Source: Nitrosomonadaceae bacterium (GTDB lineage Bacteria; Pseudomonadota; Gammaproteobacteria; Burkholderiales; Nitrosomonadaceae). From it: a DNA stretch of 10,308 nt. The notes beneath the pieces were generated by a model. The model made no database searches, was not told the DNA's origin, and saw only the letters and a program-made list of their open reading frames with translations. Below, piece by piece: positions 1 through 7,877 of the stretch. Every line of letters starts with the position of its first letter. Position 1 is the first letter of the stretch. The DNA lies in the NCBI GenBank assembly GCA_947471695.1, contig CANIWY010000033.1:1-10308 (forward strand), read 5' to 3'. Made by a program: the position numbers and the translations under genes.

Positions 1-25
1 AAAAAGGCAGCCCGCAGCTGCCTTT
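1..25 (-). terminator. Rho-independent terminator of rpmE
   Basis: On the minus strand a perfect 9-bp stem (bases 25-17 paired with 11-3) with a 5-base loop is followed directly by a run of T (complement of the A run at 1-5). It begins 23 bases after the rpmE stop codon, the right place and orientation to end the rpmE transcript. The window edge cuts the T run, so its full length is unknown. Confidence 0.85.
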
Positions 26-48
26 CCATGGGAGCCTGAAAAAATTCT

Positions 49-273
49 TCAGACGGCTGCCTGGCCTTCCGATTTCTTGCCATATTTCTGACGGAACTTC
101 TCAACCCGTCCTGCGGTGTCCACGATTTTTTGTTTGCCGGTATAGAATGGGTGGCAGTTCGAGCATACCTCAACATGCAGCGGTTTGTTCATTGTGGAAC
201 GGGTCTGGAAAGTATTGCCGCAACTACATGTCACGGCGATTTCCTGATAACTTGGGTGAATTTCTGCTTTCAT
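49..273 (-). CDS. rpmE: 50S ribosomal protein L31, zinc-binding form
   Basis: This is a structural protein of the large ribosomal subunit that sits at the bridge to the small subunit. The 74-residue product begins MKAEIHPSYQEI and carries four cysteines at 16, 18, 37 and 40 (CSC then CSNC), the zinc-binding set of the C+ type of L31. The zinc-free paralogue made in zinc starvation lacks these. An ATG 19 codons upstream (330) is open in frame, but the family always starts at MKAEIHP, and an AAGGAT ribosome binding site lies just before 273, so I chose 273. The gene is monocistronic as far as can be seen: a promoter candidate precedes it at 357-329 and a hairpin terminator follows at 25-1. Confidence 0.97.
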   Translation of the reverse strand: MKAEIHPSYQEIAVTCSCGNTFQTRSTMNKPLHVEVCSNCHPFYTGKQKIVDTAGRVEKFRQKYGKKSEGQAAV

Positions 274-328
274 GACTTTTATCCTTGATCTGCTCCCACC
301 CAGCGAATTGCGGAGCGGAAAAGAGCGC

Positions 329-357
329 ATTATCCTTTAATCTGGAAGGGGTTGCAA
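329..357 (-). promoter_or_regulatory. Candidate sigma70 promoter of rpmE
   Basis: Read on the minus strand, TTGCAA (357-352) is separated by exactly 17 bases from GATAAT (334-329). These match the -35 and -10 consensus at four and five of six positions. Transcription would start near 322, leaving a leader of roughly 50 bases before rpmE. It lies in the rho-rpmE gap, so rpmE can be expressed independently of rho. This is inferred from sequence only. Confidence 0.55.
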
Positions 358-402
358 CTATGGCCGCGCCTCAGTGCAACGCGTCTTGTGTGTAGGTGGT
401 AA

Positions 403-1662
403 CTAGACGCGGCGCATTGAGTCGAAGAAGTCTGCATTACTTTTTGTGGCCTTGATCTTGTCGAGTAGGAACTCCATCGCGTCCATGTCGTCCATCGGGT
501 AGAGTAGCTTGCGCAATACCCAGATCTTTTGCAGATCATCTGATCTGATTAGCAATTCTTCCTTGCGTGTACCAGATCGGTTGACATTGATGGCTGGGTA
601 GGTTCGTTTCTCGGCCATGCGCCGGTCGAGATGGATTTCCATATTGCCGGTGCCCTTGAACTCTTCATAGATCACATCATCCATCCGTGAGCCGGTATCG
701 ACCAGTGCAGTTGCGATAATGGTGAGTGATCCACCCTCTTCAATATTGCGGGCGGCACCAAAGAACCGTTTTGGACGTTGTAGTGCATTGGCATCAACCC
801 CCCCAGTTAGCACCTTGCCGGATGCCGGAACCACTGTATTGTATGCCCGTGCTAGACGGGTGATGGAGTCCAGCAGTATCACCACATCCTTCTTGTGTTC
901 TACTAGGCGTTTGGCTTTTTCAATCACCATATCTGCTACCTGCACATGACGCACCGCAGGTTCGTCGAAGGTGGAAGAGATGACCTCTCCCCTGACCGAG
1001 CGGATCATCTCAGTCACTTCCTCCGGACGTTCATCTATCAATAACACCATCAGTATAGTTTCTGGGTGATTGGCTGCAATGGCGTGTGCGATATTCTGCA
1101 GCATCACAGTCTTCCCAGATTTTGGGCTGGCGACCAGTAGGCCACGCTGTCCCTTGCCGATAGGTGCTATTAGATCAATGATGCGGCCGGTGATATTTTC
1201 ATCGGCCTTGATATCACGTTCAAGTTGCAGTCGTTTAGTGGGGAATAGCGGGGTGAGATTCTCAAATAGGATTTTGTGCTTGGAGTTTTCTGGAGGTTCG
1301 CTGTTGACCTTGTCTACTTTCACCAGCGCAAAGTAGCGTTCTCCATCCTTTGGGGTACGTATCTCCCCATCTATTGAATCACCGGTATGAAGATTGAAAC
1401 GCCGGATCTGACTGGGTGAGACGTAGATATCATCAGGCCCTGCTAAGTATGAAGTGTCCGGTGATCGCAGGAAACCAAAACCATCCTGCAAGACTTCTAG
1501 CGTACCCTCGCCAAAAATACTTTCCCCTTTGCGAGCCTGATTTTTCAGTAAAGCAAAGATCAAATCCTGTTTACGTAGCCGGTTGGCGCCGTCGATTTCA
1601 TTGGTAATGGCCATATCTACCAGTTCGGTGACATGGAGGTTCTTAAGGTCTGATAGATGCAT
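403..1662 (-). CDS. rho: Transcription termination factor Rho
   Basis: Rho is a hexameric RNA-dependent ATPase that loads on untranslated RNA and releases RNA polymerase. The product has 419 residues, the same length as E. coli Rho. The Rho N-terminal helical domain is at about 1-47. The cold-shock-like primary RNA-binding domain follows (about 48-125), with the RNP-like motif GFGFLR at 61-66. The RecA-type motor has Walker A SPKSGKT at 179-185, the catalytic glutamate region DERPEE from 210, Walker B DVVILLD at 259-265 and the Q-loop LTGGVDA from 285. D210, R212 and S266, which contact bicyclomycin in E. coli Rho, are all present, so sensitivity to that drug is predicted. Walker A has Ser182 where E. 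coli has Ala. The start is fixed by MHLSDLKN matching the family N terminus, although the Shine-Dalgarno is weak. It follows trxA by 148 bases, the E. coli gene order. Confidence 0.99.
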   Translation of the reverse strand: MHLSDLKNLHVTELVDMAITNEIDGANRLRKQDLIFALLKNQARKGESIFGEGTLEVLQDGFGFLRSPDTSYLAGPDDIYVSPSQIRRFNLHTGDSIDGEIRTPKDGERYFALVKVDKVNSEPPENSKHKILFENLTPLFPTKRLQLERDIKADENITGRIIDLIAPIGKGQRGLLVASPKSGKTVMLQNIAHAIAANHPETILMVLLIDERPEEVTEMIRSVRGEVISSTFDEPAVRHVQVADMVIEKAKRLVEHKKDVVILLDSITRLARAYNTVVPASGKVLTGGVDANALQRPKRFFGAARNIEEGGSLTIIATALVDTGSRMDDVIYEEFKGTGNMEIHLDRRMAEKRTYPAINVNRSGTRKEELLIRSDDLQKIWVLRKLLYPMDDMDAMEFLLDKIKATKSNADFFDSMRRV

Positions 1663-1749
1663 GGGCGGGAACTCGCAGGTGGAAAAACGTAGGGTGTAAA
1701 ACTTTAGAGAGCGTTTGAGGGAGTTGCTGATGGGATGAAACAGGAACCA

Positions 1750-1779
1750 GAAGCGGAGACTCTATAAGTATTCCGCTTC
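1750..1779 (-). other. Inverted repeat in the trxA-rho gap
   Basis: A perfect 8-bp inverted repeat, TCCGCTTC at 1772-1779 and GAAGCGGA at 1750-1757, is separated by 14 bases. On the minus strand it lies between the trxA stop and the rho start. The bases after it (TTCTGGTTCCTGTTTC) are only moderately T-rich, so it is at best a weak trxA terminator. It could instead be a structured part of the rho leader, which in E. coli is the site of rho autoregulation. The structure is visible; the function is not established. Confidence 0.35.
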
Positions 1780-1810
1780 AAGGGAGTAACTATTTATAAG
1801 GTTAACGGGT

Positions 1811-2137
1811 TTAGATATGGCTGTCAATAAATGCTGTCAGCTGAGATTTTGACAAGGCGCCAACTTTAGTTGCTTCAATATTGCCACCCTTAAATAGCAT
1901 CAGTGTAGGGATGCCACGGATTCCATATTTAGGTGGGGTTGCTTGATTCTCGTCAATGTTGAGTTTGGCCACCTTGAGGCGACCGGCGTATTCTTTGGCT
2001 ATCTCATCCAAGATGGGGGCGATCATCTTGCACGGTCCACACCACTCTGCCCAGTAGTCTACTAGCACAGGCATAGTAGATTGCAGTACTTCAGTTTCAA
2101 ATGTTCCATCGGAGACGTAATGGATATGCTCACTCAT
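1811..2137 (-). CDS. trxA: Thioredoxin 1
   Basis: This is a cytoplasmic dithiol-disulfide carrier that reduces protein disulfides and supplies electrons to enzymes such as ribonucleotide reductase; it is itself reduced by thioredoxin reductase. The 108-residue product carries the active site WCGPC with cysteines at 33 and 36, the buried Asp27, and the cis-proline loop GIPT with Pro77. The stretch AEWCGPCKMIAPILDEIA is the classical E. coli-type thioredoxin 1 sequence. An in-frame ATG five codons upstream (2152) is open, but the family start MSEHIHYV and a GAGGAT site just before 2137 favour 2137. The gene lies upstream of rho on the same strand, as in E. coli, and 257 bases downstream of prlC, so it probably has its own promoter, which I could not pick out with confidence. 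Confidence 0.98.
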   Translation of the reverse strand: MSEHIHYVSDGTFETEVLQSTMPVLVDYWAEWCGPCKMIAPILDEIAKEYAGRLKVAKLNIDENQATPPKYGIRGIPTLMLFKGGNIEATKVGALSKSQLTAFIDSHI

Positions 2138-2394
2138 AGAATCCTCATGCAAACGTTATAGTTATTAATGATAGGTGTGTTAGAAGCTGAGTCTGTCGGT
2201 AATGCTATATCAGGGTCAGTCAGGATAGGGTGGTTACAGAGGGGCAATTGATACTGAATTACCTACATCCTATCTAAAAAATGTGCGGAAGGGAAGCGTT
2301 AGATTAATGGTAGTTGATGGTGGCAACACTTTCAATAGTGCCATCTGGTTATCGGGCTGTTGAAATCCGTACAGAGCATACCAAGAACGAGCTG

Positions 2395-4578
2395 TTAGGC
2401 ACTCGCATCAGGCATACCGCTGTGTCTTAGCAGTGCGTCGATTTTTGGTTCGCGTCCACGGAATGCAATAAATGATTCCAATGCCGGTCGGCTTCCACCT
2501 ACGGCAAGAATTTCATCGCGGAAGCGCGCACCGGTTTGGGTGTTGGTTATTCCGCTTAGACCATCTTCCTCGAACAGGCTGTACGCGTCTGCAGACAACA
2601 CCTCTGCCCACTTGTAGCTGTAGTAACCAGCTGCATAGCCTCCTGCGAAGATATGCGAGAAGCTGTTGGGGAAGCGATTAAATTCTGGAGGGGAGATGAC
2701 CGCAACCTCCTTACGGATTTTATCCAATAGCTGCAGCACTGTTTTTTCACCACTTGGATCAAAGTCGAAGTGTAGGTGCATGTCGAACAGGGAAAACTCG
2801 ATCTGTCGTAGTGTCTGGAGGCCGCTTTGGAAATTTTTTGCAGCCAGCATCTTGTCGAATAATTCCCGAGGAAGTGGTTCTGCGCTAGTTACGTTCTGGG
2901 TCATATTTGTCAGCACATCCCATTCCCAGCAGAAATTCTCCATGAACTGGCTGGGTAGTTCCACCGCATCCCACTCCACACCATTGATGCCCGACACCCC
3001 GAGATCCTCTACCCGGGTGAGCAGGTGGTGAAGTCCATGGCCAAACTCGTGGAACAAGGTTATGACCTCGTAATGGGTGAATAGTGCCGGGCGTATCTGT
3101 CCATTGAGATTGACGGGTGCTGCAAAGTTGCAAGTGAGGTAGGCCACCGGCACCTGTACACGATGCTCATTGCTTCCTTCAAGTCCAATGCGGCGACGGG
3201 AAATGGCATCGTCCATCCATGCACCTCCACGCTTGCTAGGGCGTGCATAGAGGTCGATGTAGAACTGACCGATCAATCTCCCTTCGTTGTCATTGATATT
3301 GAAGAATTTCACATCAGGATGCCAGAGTTGAATTCCAGCAGGCTCCTTGGACGGTGCAATAGTGATGCCGTAAAGACTTTCTACCAGCTTGAACATGCCC
3401 GGTAAGACCTTGTCTTCTGGGAAGTACTGTTTCACTTCTTGGTCGGAGAATGCATAACGTTCAAGGCGCAGTTTCTCACTGGCATAGGCCAGATCCCATG
3501 ACTCTAGATTTTCTAGCCCGAGCTTATTCGCGGCAAACTGACGCAACTCTTGTAGGTCTCGCTCGGCATAAGGCCGAGCCTTGGCAGCAAGTTCGCTGAG
3601 GAAGTTCAGCACTTGTTCGGGAGTGGTGGCCATTTTCGTTGCCAGAGATACTTCTGCATAGCAATTAAATCCAAGTGACCGCGCCTCCTCTTGGTGTAAC
3701 GTGAGGATCTTGACGATAAGTGGAGTGTTGTCCCAATCGGTTACATTATCGGTGGGGGGGGGTATGCCGATCTCACTGGCACGGGTCGAGTAGGCTCGAT
3801 ACATCTTCTCGCGAAGTGTGCGGGAATCAGCGTATTGCATCACGGGTTGGTAGGAGGGTGCATGAAGTGTGAATTTCCAGCGATCGATCGATGGAGTAAC
3901 GCATTTAACTTTCGTGTGATCTTGATTCAGTTCTTCAGCTTGCTGTGTCGCGGTGGGAGTGCCCTCATTTGCTGCGGCCTCGTGGGCCGTTTGCAGCACA
4001 TCATCTGGAATACCGGATACTTCATCAGTACTATCGATAATCAACGAAAAGCTATTGGTTGCATCCAATAGATTGTCACTGAACCTGGCACAGAGAGCAG
4101 ACAACTCTTCTTGAATACGGAGAAAGCGTTCCTTTTTTTCAGGTGATAACTCTGCCCCCCCCAGGCGGAAGTCTCGTAACTCGTTTTCGACTATCTTTTT
4201 TCGAGCACTGTCGAGCCGGCCAAACTCTAGGCTATTGCGTAGTCGTTTGAATTTCTCGAAGAGTACTTGGTCTTGTGCCAGTTCAGCGAAGTACTGGGTG
4301 ATCAATGGCAGATTGATGTTGTATACATCTCGCAATTCTGGACTGTTCATTACGGCATTCAAGTGAGATACCTGCCCCCAAGCACGTGACAAGCGTTCAT
4401 TGGCATCTTCCATCGGTAGAACAAAATTCTGCCAGGTCGGAGCAGCACTGTCGCTACGTGCTCGTTCGGTTGCTGCACGGCCAGAGCTAATTAGTTGTTC
4501 TATTGCAGGGGTGATATGTTCGGTACGGATATCCGCAAAGCGCGGTAGCCCGGAGAAATCAAGCAAGGGATTGATCAT
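2395..4578 (-). CDS. prlC: Oligopeptidase A, M3 family zinc metallopeptidase
   Basis: This is a cytoplasmic zinc peptidase that degrades short peptides, including cleaved signal peptides, and in E. coli completes turnover of proteasome-like protease products. The zinc motif HEFGH is at 510-514, with His510, His514 and the general base Glu511. The third ligand is predicted to be Glu540 in AVELPSQFMEN. The conserved C-terminal block HIFAGGYAAGYYSYKW, which carries substrate-contacting tyrosines, is intact, as is FYIDLYARPSKRGGAW in the middle. At 727 residues it is longer than E. coli PrlC (680). Much of the excess is a polar insertion at about residues 205-232, with smaller ones near 275 and 475. 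The start MINPLL matches the family, and TAGGA precedes it. It follows pyrC' by 69 bases and may be read through from the pyr genes. The coding strand carries a C9 run (3762-3754) and a G8 run (4162-4155), both in frame. Confidence 0.97.
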   Translation of the reverse strand: MINPLLDFSGLPRFADIRTEHITPAIEQLISSGRAATERARSDSAAPTWQNFVLPMEDANERLSRAWGQVSHLNAVMNSPELRDVYNINLPLITQYFAELAQDQVLFEKFKRLRNSLEFGRLDSARKKIVENELRDFRLGGAELSPEKKERFLRIQEELSALCARFSDNLLDATNSFSLIIDSTDEVSGIPDDVLQTAHEAAANEGTPTATQQAEELNQDHTKVKCVTPSIDRWKFTLHAPSYQPVMQYADSRTLREKMYRAYSTRASEIGIPPPTDNVTDWDNTPLIVKILTLHQEEARSLGFNCYAEVSLATKMATTPEQVLNFLSELAAKARPYAERDLQELRQFAANKLGLENLESWDLAYASEKLRLERYAFSDQEVKQYFPEDKVLPGMFKLVESLYGITIAPSKEPAGIQLWHPDVKFFNINDNEGRLIGQFYIDLYARPSKRGGAWMDDAISRRRIGLEGSNEHRVQVPVAYLTCNFAAPVNLNGQIRPALFTHYEVITLFHEFGHGLHHLLTRVEDLGVSGINGVEWDAVELPSQFMENFCWEWDVLTNMTQNVTSAEPLPRELFDKMLAAKNFQSGLQTLRQIEFSLFDMHLHFDFDPSGEKTVLQLLDKIRKEVAVISPPEFNRFPNSFSHIFAGGYAAGYYSYKWAEVLSADAYSLFEEDGLSGITNTQTGARFRDEILAVGGSRPALESFIAFRGREPKIDALLRHSGMPDASA

Positions 4579-4647
4579 GCTGTCCTATGGGGGGGGTGGT
4601 TTCGACTATTTGAGACCGGGGAATCGGATAGGGGTCACAAGCGGTGG

Positions 4648-5922
4648 CTAGTGCTCATATACGACGCTGCCATCGACCAGAGTATATTTCACTCTACCCT
4701 GCAACTCCATTCCTAAAAATGGTGTATTTTTCCCCTGGCTTTTAAGTGCGGCTGGCTCCACTTTCCAATACTGGTTCGGATCAAAAATACACAAATCGGC
4801 GGCGGTAGCGGTGGAGAGATGGCCGGCATCCACGCCCAGTATTCTTGCTGGCTCTGCGGTAATCTTGGCAAGCGCTGTAGACATCGGCAATTTCATCTCT
4901 AGCGCCCACTTTAGAGTAAGCGGCAACAGCAATTCTAGGCCAGTAGCACCGACTTCAGCTTCACCGAAGGGCAGCAGCTTGGCATCTTCATCCACCGGGG
5001 TGTGGTCAGAGCAGACCGCATCTATGGTGCCGTCCATCAGACCCGCACGAAGCGCATCACGGTCAGCCAGACCACGTAGCGGCGGTACAAGGTGACAATT
5101 TGAATCGAAGAAACTGAGATCCATTTCGGAGAGATGCATATGATTGATTGCTACATCGCAGGTGATGGACAGACCTTGCTTTTTGGCCGCCCGGACCATG
5201 GAAACCCCTTCAGCGCTGGATAGCCGGCACAGGTGTATCCTGACGCCGGTTTCTCTTGCTAGCAAAATGATGTTCGATAGGGCAATTGTCTCTGCGCATA
5301 CGGGAATTGGTGGCAGTCCTAACCGGGTCGCCACTTCGCCATCGTGTGCCACGCCGTTATTGGAGAGGCTCATATCCTGAGGTCGCAGCCACACCCCAAA
5401 GCCGAAGGTAGCGGCATACTGCATCGATTGCATCATTACCAGCGTATCAGTGAGGGGCGCATCGGACTGACCAAAAGCGACACACCCTGCATCCCGTAGC
5501 TCAGCCATCTCAGTTAAGTGCTTACCCTTCAGCCCCTGAGTCAGTGCGCCAATGGGGTAGACCCGGGCTTGGTTGAGGCTCCGTGCTCGGTGTTTAAGCA
5601 TCTCCACCAGCCCCGGCTCATCCAGTGGGGGGTCGGTATCGGGTGGGCATGCAAGGCTCGTGACCCCCCCCGCCACCGCTGCGTCCATTTCAGACTCAAG
5701 AGTGGCCTTGTATTCATATCCCGGTTCACGTAGTCGTGCCGATAGATCCACTAGGCCAGGGCATACCACCAGCCCTTCAGCATCTATCACGCGATTAGCC
5801 TGAAAGTTGTGCGGCACTGAACCGGTAGCAACAATCTTACCGGCGGCGATGAATACATCCATCACGGCATCAGTCCCATTCTTAGGGTCGATCAGGTGTC
5901 CATTCTTAATCTGAATTTTCAT
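4648..5922 (-). CDS. pyrC': Dihydroorotase-like non-catalytic subunit of aspartate transcarbamoylase
   Basis: The 424-residue protein has the amidohydrolase fold of class I dihydroorotase, but the metal centre is broken. The HxH of the family motif is replaced: residues 59-68 read DLSARLREPG, with Ser61 and Arg63 in the histidine places. The usual TDHAPH is SDHTPVDED, the histidine in the HxxHxS-type motif is Arg (HLCRLSS), and the family's HAED-like motif reads CAET. It is therefore expected to have no dihydroorotase activity. In Pseudomonas the equivalent PyrC' (also called PyrX, about the same length) is a required structural partner of PyrB in a dodecameric transcarbamoylase. The gene sits 8 bases after pyrB on the same strand, which fits translation coupling and joint assembly. 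An active dihydroorotase should be encoded elsewhere. The family and the lesions are clear; the structural role is inferred from homology. Confidence 0.93.
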   Translation of the reverse strand: MKIQIKNGHLIDPKNGTDAVMDVFIAAGKIVATGSVPHNFQANRVIDAEGLVVCPGLVDLSARLREPGYEYKATLESEMDAAVAGGVTSLACPPDTDPPLDEPGLVEMLKHRARSLNQARVYPIGALTQGLKGKHLTEMAELRDAGCVAFGQSDAPLTDTLVMMQSMQYAATFGFGVWLRPQDMSLSNNGVAHDGEVATRLGLPPIPVCAETIALSNIILLARETGVRIHLCRLSSAEGVSMVRAAKKQGLSITCDVAINHMHLSEMDLSFFDSNCHLVPPLRGLADRDALRAGLMDGTIDAVCSDHTPVDEDAKLLPFGEAEVGATGLELLLPLTLKWALEMKLPMSTALAKITAEPARILGVDAGHLSTATAADLCIFDPNQYWKVEPAALKSQGKNTPFLGMELQGRVKYTLVDGSVVYEH

Positions 5923-5930
5923 ATGGCTCT

Positions 5931-6881
5931 TTAGTTCCCAGTCAGGATCGACATCACCGCCATTCGGACCGCAATACCAAATGTTACTTGAGGGAGTATC
6001 ACCGATTGTTTTCCATCGGCCACGGCGGAGTCAATTTCAATACCTCGATTCATCGGGCCGGGGTGTAGAACAATGGCATCTTGCCTGGCAAGTGATAGCT
6101 TCTCCTGCGTCAGTCCGTAGTACTTGAAATACTCCTCAGAACTGGGGAGGCTTGAACCTAACATGCGTTCATTTTGCAGGCGCAGCATCAATAGCACATC
6201 GACATCTTTCAGGCCCTGTTCCATGTCATGGTAGACATGCACCCCTAGGCGTTCAACCTTGTTAGGTAATAAGGTCTTGGGTGCAATGACACGCACCTCG
6301 GGCACCCCTAGCGTGGTCAGGGCATGAATCTGGGAGCGGGCCACTCGTGAGTGCAGGATATCTCCAACGATAGCTACGCGTAGATTGTTAAAGTCGCGTT
6401 TGTAGTGACGGATAGTAAACATATCAAGCAATGCCTGAGTGGGGTGGGCGTGGCGCCCGTCGCCGGCATTGATGACATGAATCTCGGGTCGTACATGACG
6501 TGCTATCAGGTGTGCTGCACCACTTTGCGAGTGCCGTACGATAAACATATCTGCATGCATGGCTGAGAGATTGTCTACTGTGTCCAGCAGCGTTTCTCCC
6601 TTGGACTGGGAAGAGGCCGCGATATTGAGATTGACCACATCTGCTGACAGGCGCTTGGCTGCAATCTCGAAGGTGGTGCGGGTACGGGTGCTGGGCTCAA
6701 AGAAGAGGTTGAATATCGATTTCCCGCGCAGCAGCGGGACCTTCTTGATATCTCGTTCGGTGACGCCAACAAAGGACTCGGCAGTATCGAGTATGTTCAG
6801 CAGAATGGAAGACGGGAGCCCTTCGGTGGTGAGGAGGTGTTGTAGCTCCCCATGTTTATTTAGCTGAGGATTGTTATTCAT
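5931..6881 (-). CDS. pyrB: Aspartate carbamoyltransferase catalytic chain
   Basis: This enzyme transfers the carbamoyl group from carbamoyl phosphate to aspartate, the committed step of pyrimidine synthesis, in the cytoplasm. Visible active-site blocks are the carbamoyl-phosphate loop STRTRTTFE from 64, the mobile loop SQSKGE at 91-96 with Lys94, HPTQALLD at 146-153, and HPGPMNRGIEID from 273. It has 316 residues, a little shorter than the 334-residue Pseudomonas PyrB whose N-terminal extension takes part in nucleotide inhibition. The N terminus here is correspondingly short. Its ATG overlaps the pyrR stop by four bases (ATGA), so translation is probably coupled. No pyrI regulatory-chain gene is present; the partner is the downstream pyrC'. 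This makes it a class A type transcarbamoylase by context. Confidence 0.98.
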   Translation of the reverse strand: MNNNPQLNKHGELQHLLTTEGLPSSILLNILDTAESFVGVTERDIKKVPLLRGKSIFNLFFEPSTRTRTTFEIAAKRLSADVVNLNIAASSQSKGETLLDTVDNLSAMHADMFIVRHSQSGAAHLIARHVRPEIHVINAGDGRHAHPTQALLDMFTIRHYKRDFNNLRVAIVGDILHSRVARSQIHALTTLGVPEVRVIAPKTLLPNKVERLGVHVYHDMEQGLKDVDVLLMLRLQNERMLGSSLPSSEEYFKYYGLTQEKLSLARQDAIVLHPGPMNRGIEIDSAVADGKQSVILPQVTFGIAVRMAVMSILTGN

Positions 6882-7387
6882 TGTTCTACAGAGCTCTTGT
6901 TGTACAGGCTCAGGTTCAATTTTCCATCATTCCCTTGTTCCAAGGCCAGCATCTTATTTTCTGGTAAGACAATCGTCGCACCTACAAACTGGGCGGTGAT
7001 GGGCATTTCTCTGCCACCACGGTCTATCAATGTAGCAAGGAGGATGCTAGCCGGTCGACCGTAATCAAATAGCTCGTTGATGGCGGCGCGGATAGTACGT
7101 CCGGTGTAGAGTACGTCATCCACTAGGATGATGTGGCTCCCCTCTACCTCGAACGGGATGTCCGAAGGCTTGACCTGTGGGTGTAGTCCGATCTGCTCAA
7201 AATCGTCTCGATAGAATGAAACATCCAAAGTGCCCAATGGGAGTGTAATCCCGAGACTCTGATGCATTCGTTCCGCCAGCCATACCCCGCCGGTATAGAT
7301 ACCCACCAAGGCTGTATCACCTGAAATCTCGGACTGTATCTCCCCGATCAGGTTGGTAAGTAATATTTCTGCGTCAGGCAGTTGCAT
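6878..7387 (-). CDS. pyrR: PyrR, pyrimidine operon regulator / uracil phosphoribosyltransferase homologue
   Basis: PyrR is a type I phosphoribosyltransferase-fold protein. In Bacillus it binds pyr mRNA in response to UMP and PRPP and also makes UMP from uracil. The 169-residue product has the PRPP-binding motif IILVDDVLYTGRTIRAA from 86, the conserved SFYRDDF at 57-63, and IDRGGREMPITAQFVG from 121, all typical of PyrR. The gene overlaps ruvX by 14 bases upstream and pyrB by 4 bases downstream, so it is embedded in an operon. With no room for a leader between pyrR and pyrB, an RNA attenuator of the Bacillus kind cannot lie there. Any control must act further upstream or on initiation. Whether this protein keeps uracil phosphoribosyltransferase activity cannot be told from sequence alone. 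Confidence 0.95.
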   Translation of the reverse strand: MQLPDAEILLTNLIGEIQSEISGDTALVGIYTGGVWLAERMHQSLGITLPLGTLDVSFYRDDFEQIGLHPQVKPSDIPFEVEGSHIILVDDVLYTGRTIRAAINELFDYGRPASILLATLIDRGGREMPITAQFVGATIVLPENKMLALEQGNDGKLNLSLYNKSSVEQ

Positions 7388-7796
7388 AATGTCCGTCGAA
7401 GTAAGATTGCAGAATCTGTTGTGCCGCTATTTGGTCTAACAGTGGCTTCTGTTTCTTCCCCTTAATACCAGATTCCCGCAGCGCTACGCTGGCGGTGATG
7501 GAAGTATAACGCTCATCCACTAGCTCAGTCTTGATGTCGAACCGTCCCTCCAAGCGACGTGCGAATCGTCGACTCAGGCGGGTGAGTTCGTGCTCAGTCC
7601 CATCGGCGTGGGTGGGCAATCCAACCACCAGCAGCACCGGCTGCCATTCATCGATCAGTAGGGAGATGCTATCAAAACGACGCTCGGTATGTATATCGCT
7701 CACTGTGGCAAGAGGATGTGCTAACCGTAGTTGCACCTCACCGATTGCTATACCGATGTTCTTCTCACCGAAGTCGAATGCCATCACTGTCCCCAT
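7374..7796 (-). CDS. ruvX: RuvX/YqgF-type Holliday junction resolvase homologue
   Basis: This is an RNase H-fold nuclease; family members resolve Holliday junctions or process the 5' end of pre-16S rRNA. The predicted acidic catalytic residues are present: Asp8 in AFDFG, Glu95 in VDERYTS and Asp121 in LLDQIAAQQILQSYF, counting from the chosen start. The GLPxxxDGTE block from 59 is also typical. I start at ATG 7796, giving 140 residues, close to the E. coli length of 138. The frame stays open to an ATG at 7862 (162 residues), but that extra N terminus is not family-like and lacks a Shine-Dalgarno. ATG 7784 (after GGGGAC) is a further possibility. The 3' end overlaps pyrR by 14 bases. The gene follows algH, the same pairing as yqgE-yqgF in E. 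coli. Confidence 0.93.
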   Translation of the reverse strand: MGTVMAFDFGEKNIGIAIGEVQLRLAHPLATVSDIHTERRFDSISLLIDEWQPVLLVVGLPTHADGTEHELTRLSRRFARRLEGRFDIKTELVDERYTSITASVALRESGIKGKKQKPLLDQIAAQQILQSYFDGHYATA

Positions 7797-7877
7797 AGAG
7801 GTCTTATGAGTCTTAGACGTCGAGACTTGATTGACAGGGCCCCCCATGAGACAGCCGTTCAATGTTGAATACAGTTT

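Noticed and set aside
380..411. Inverted repeat CGCGTCT/AGACGCG at the end of rho as a terminator
   Set aside because: The 18-base loop is large, the repeat overlaps the rho stop codon, and no T run follows on the minus strand.
1793..1827. TTGACA (1827-1822) followed by TATAAA (1798-1793) on the minus strand as a rho promoter
   Set aside because: The spacer is 23 bases, too long for a sigma70 promoter, and TTGACA is part of the trxA coding sequence (Ile-Asp-Ser).
2885..3133. Open frames on both strands inside prlC and other genes
   Set aside because: They are shadows of well-recognised proteins in another frame and show no family sequence of their own.
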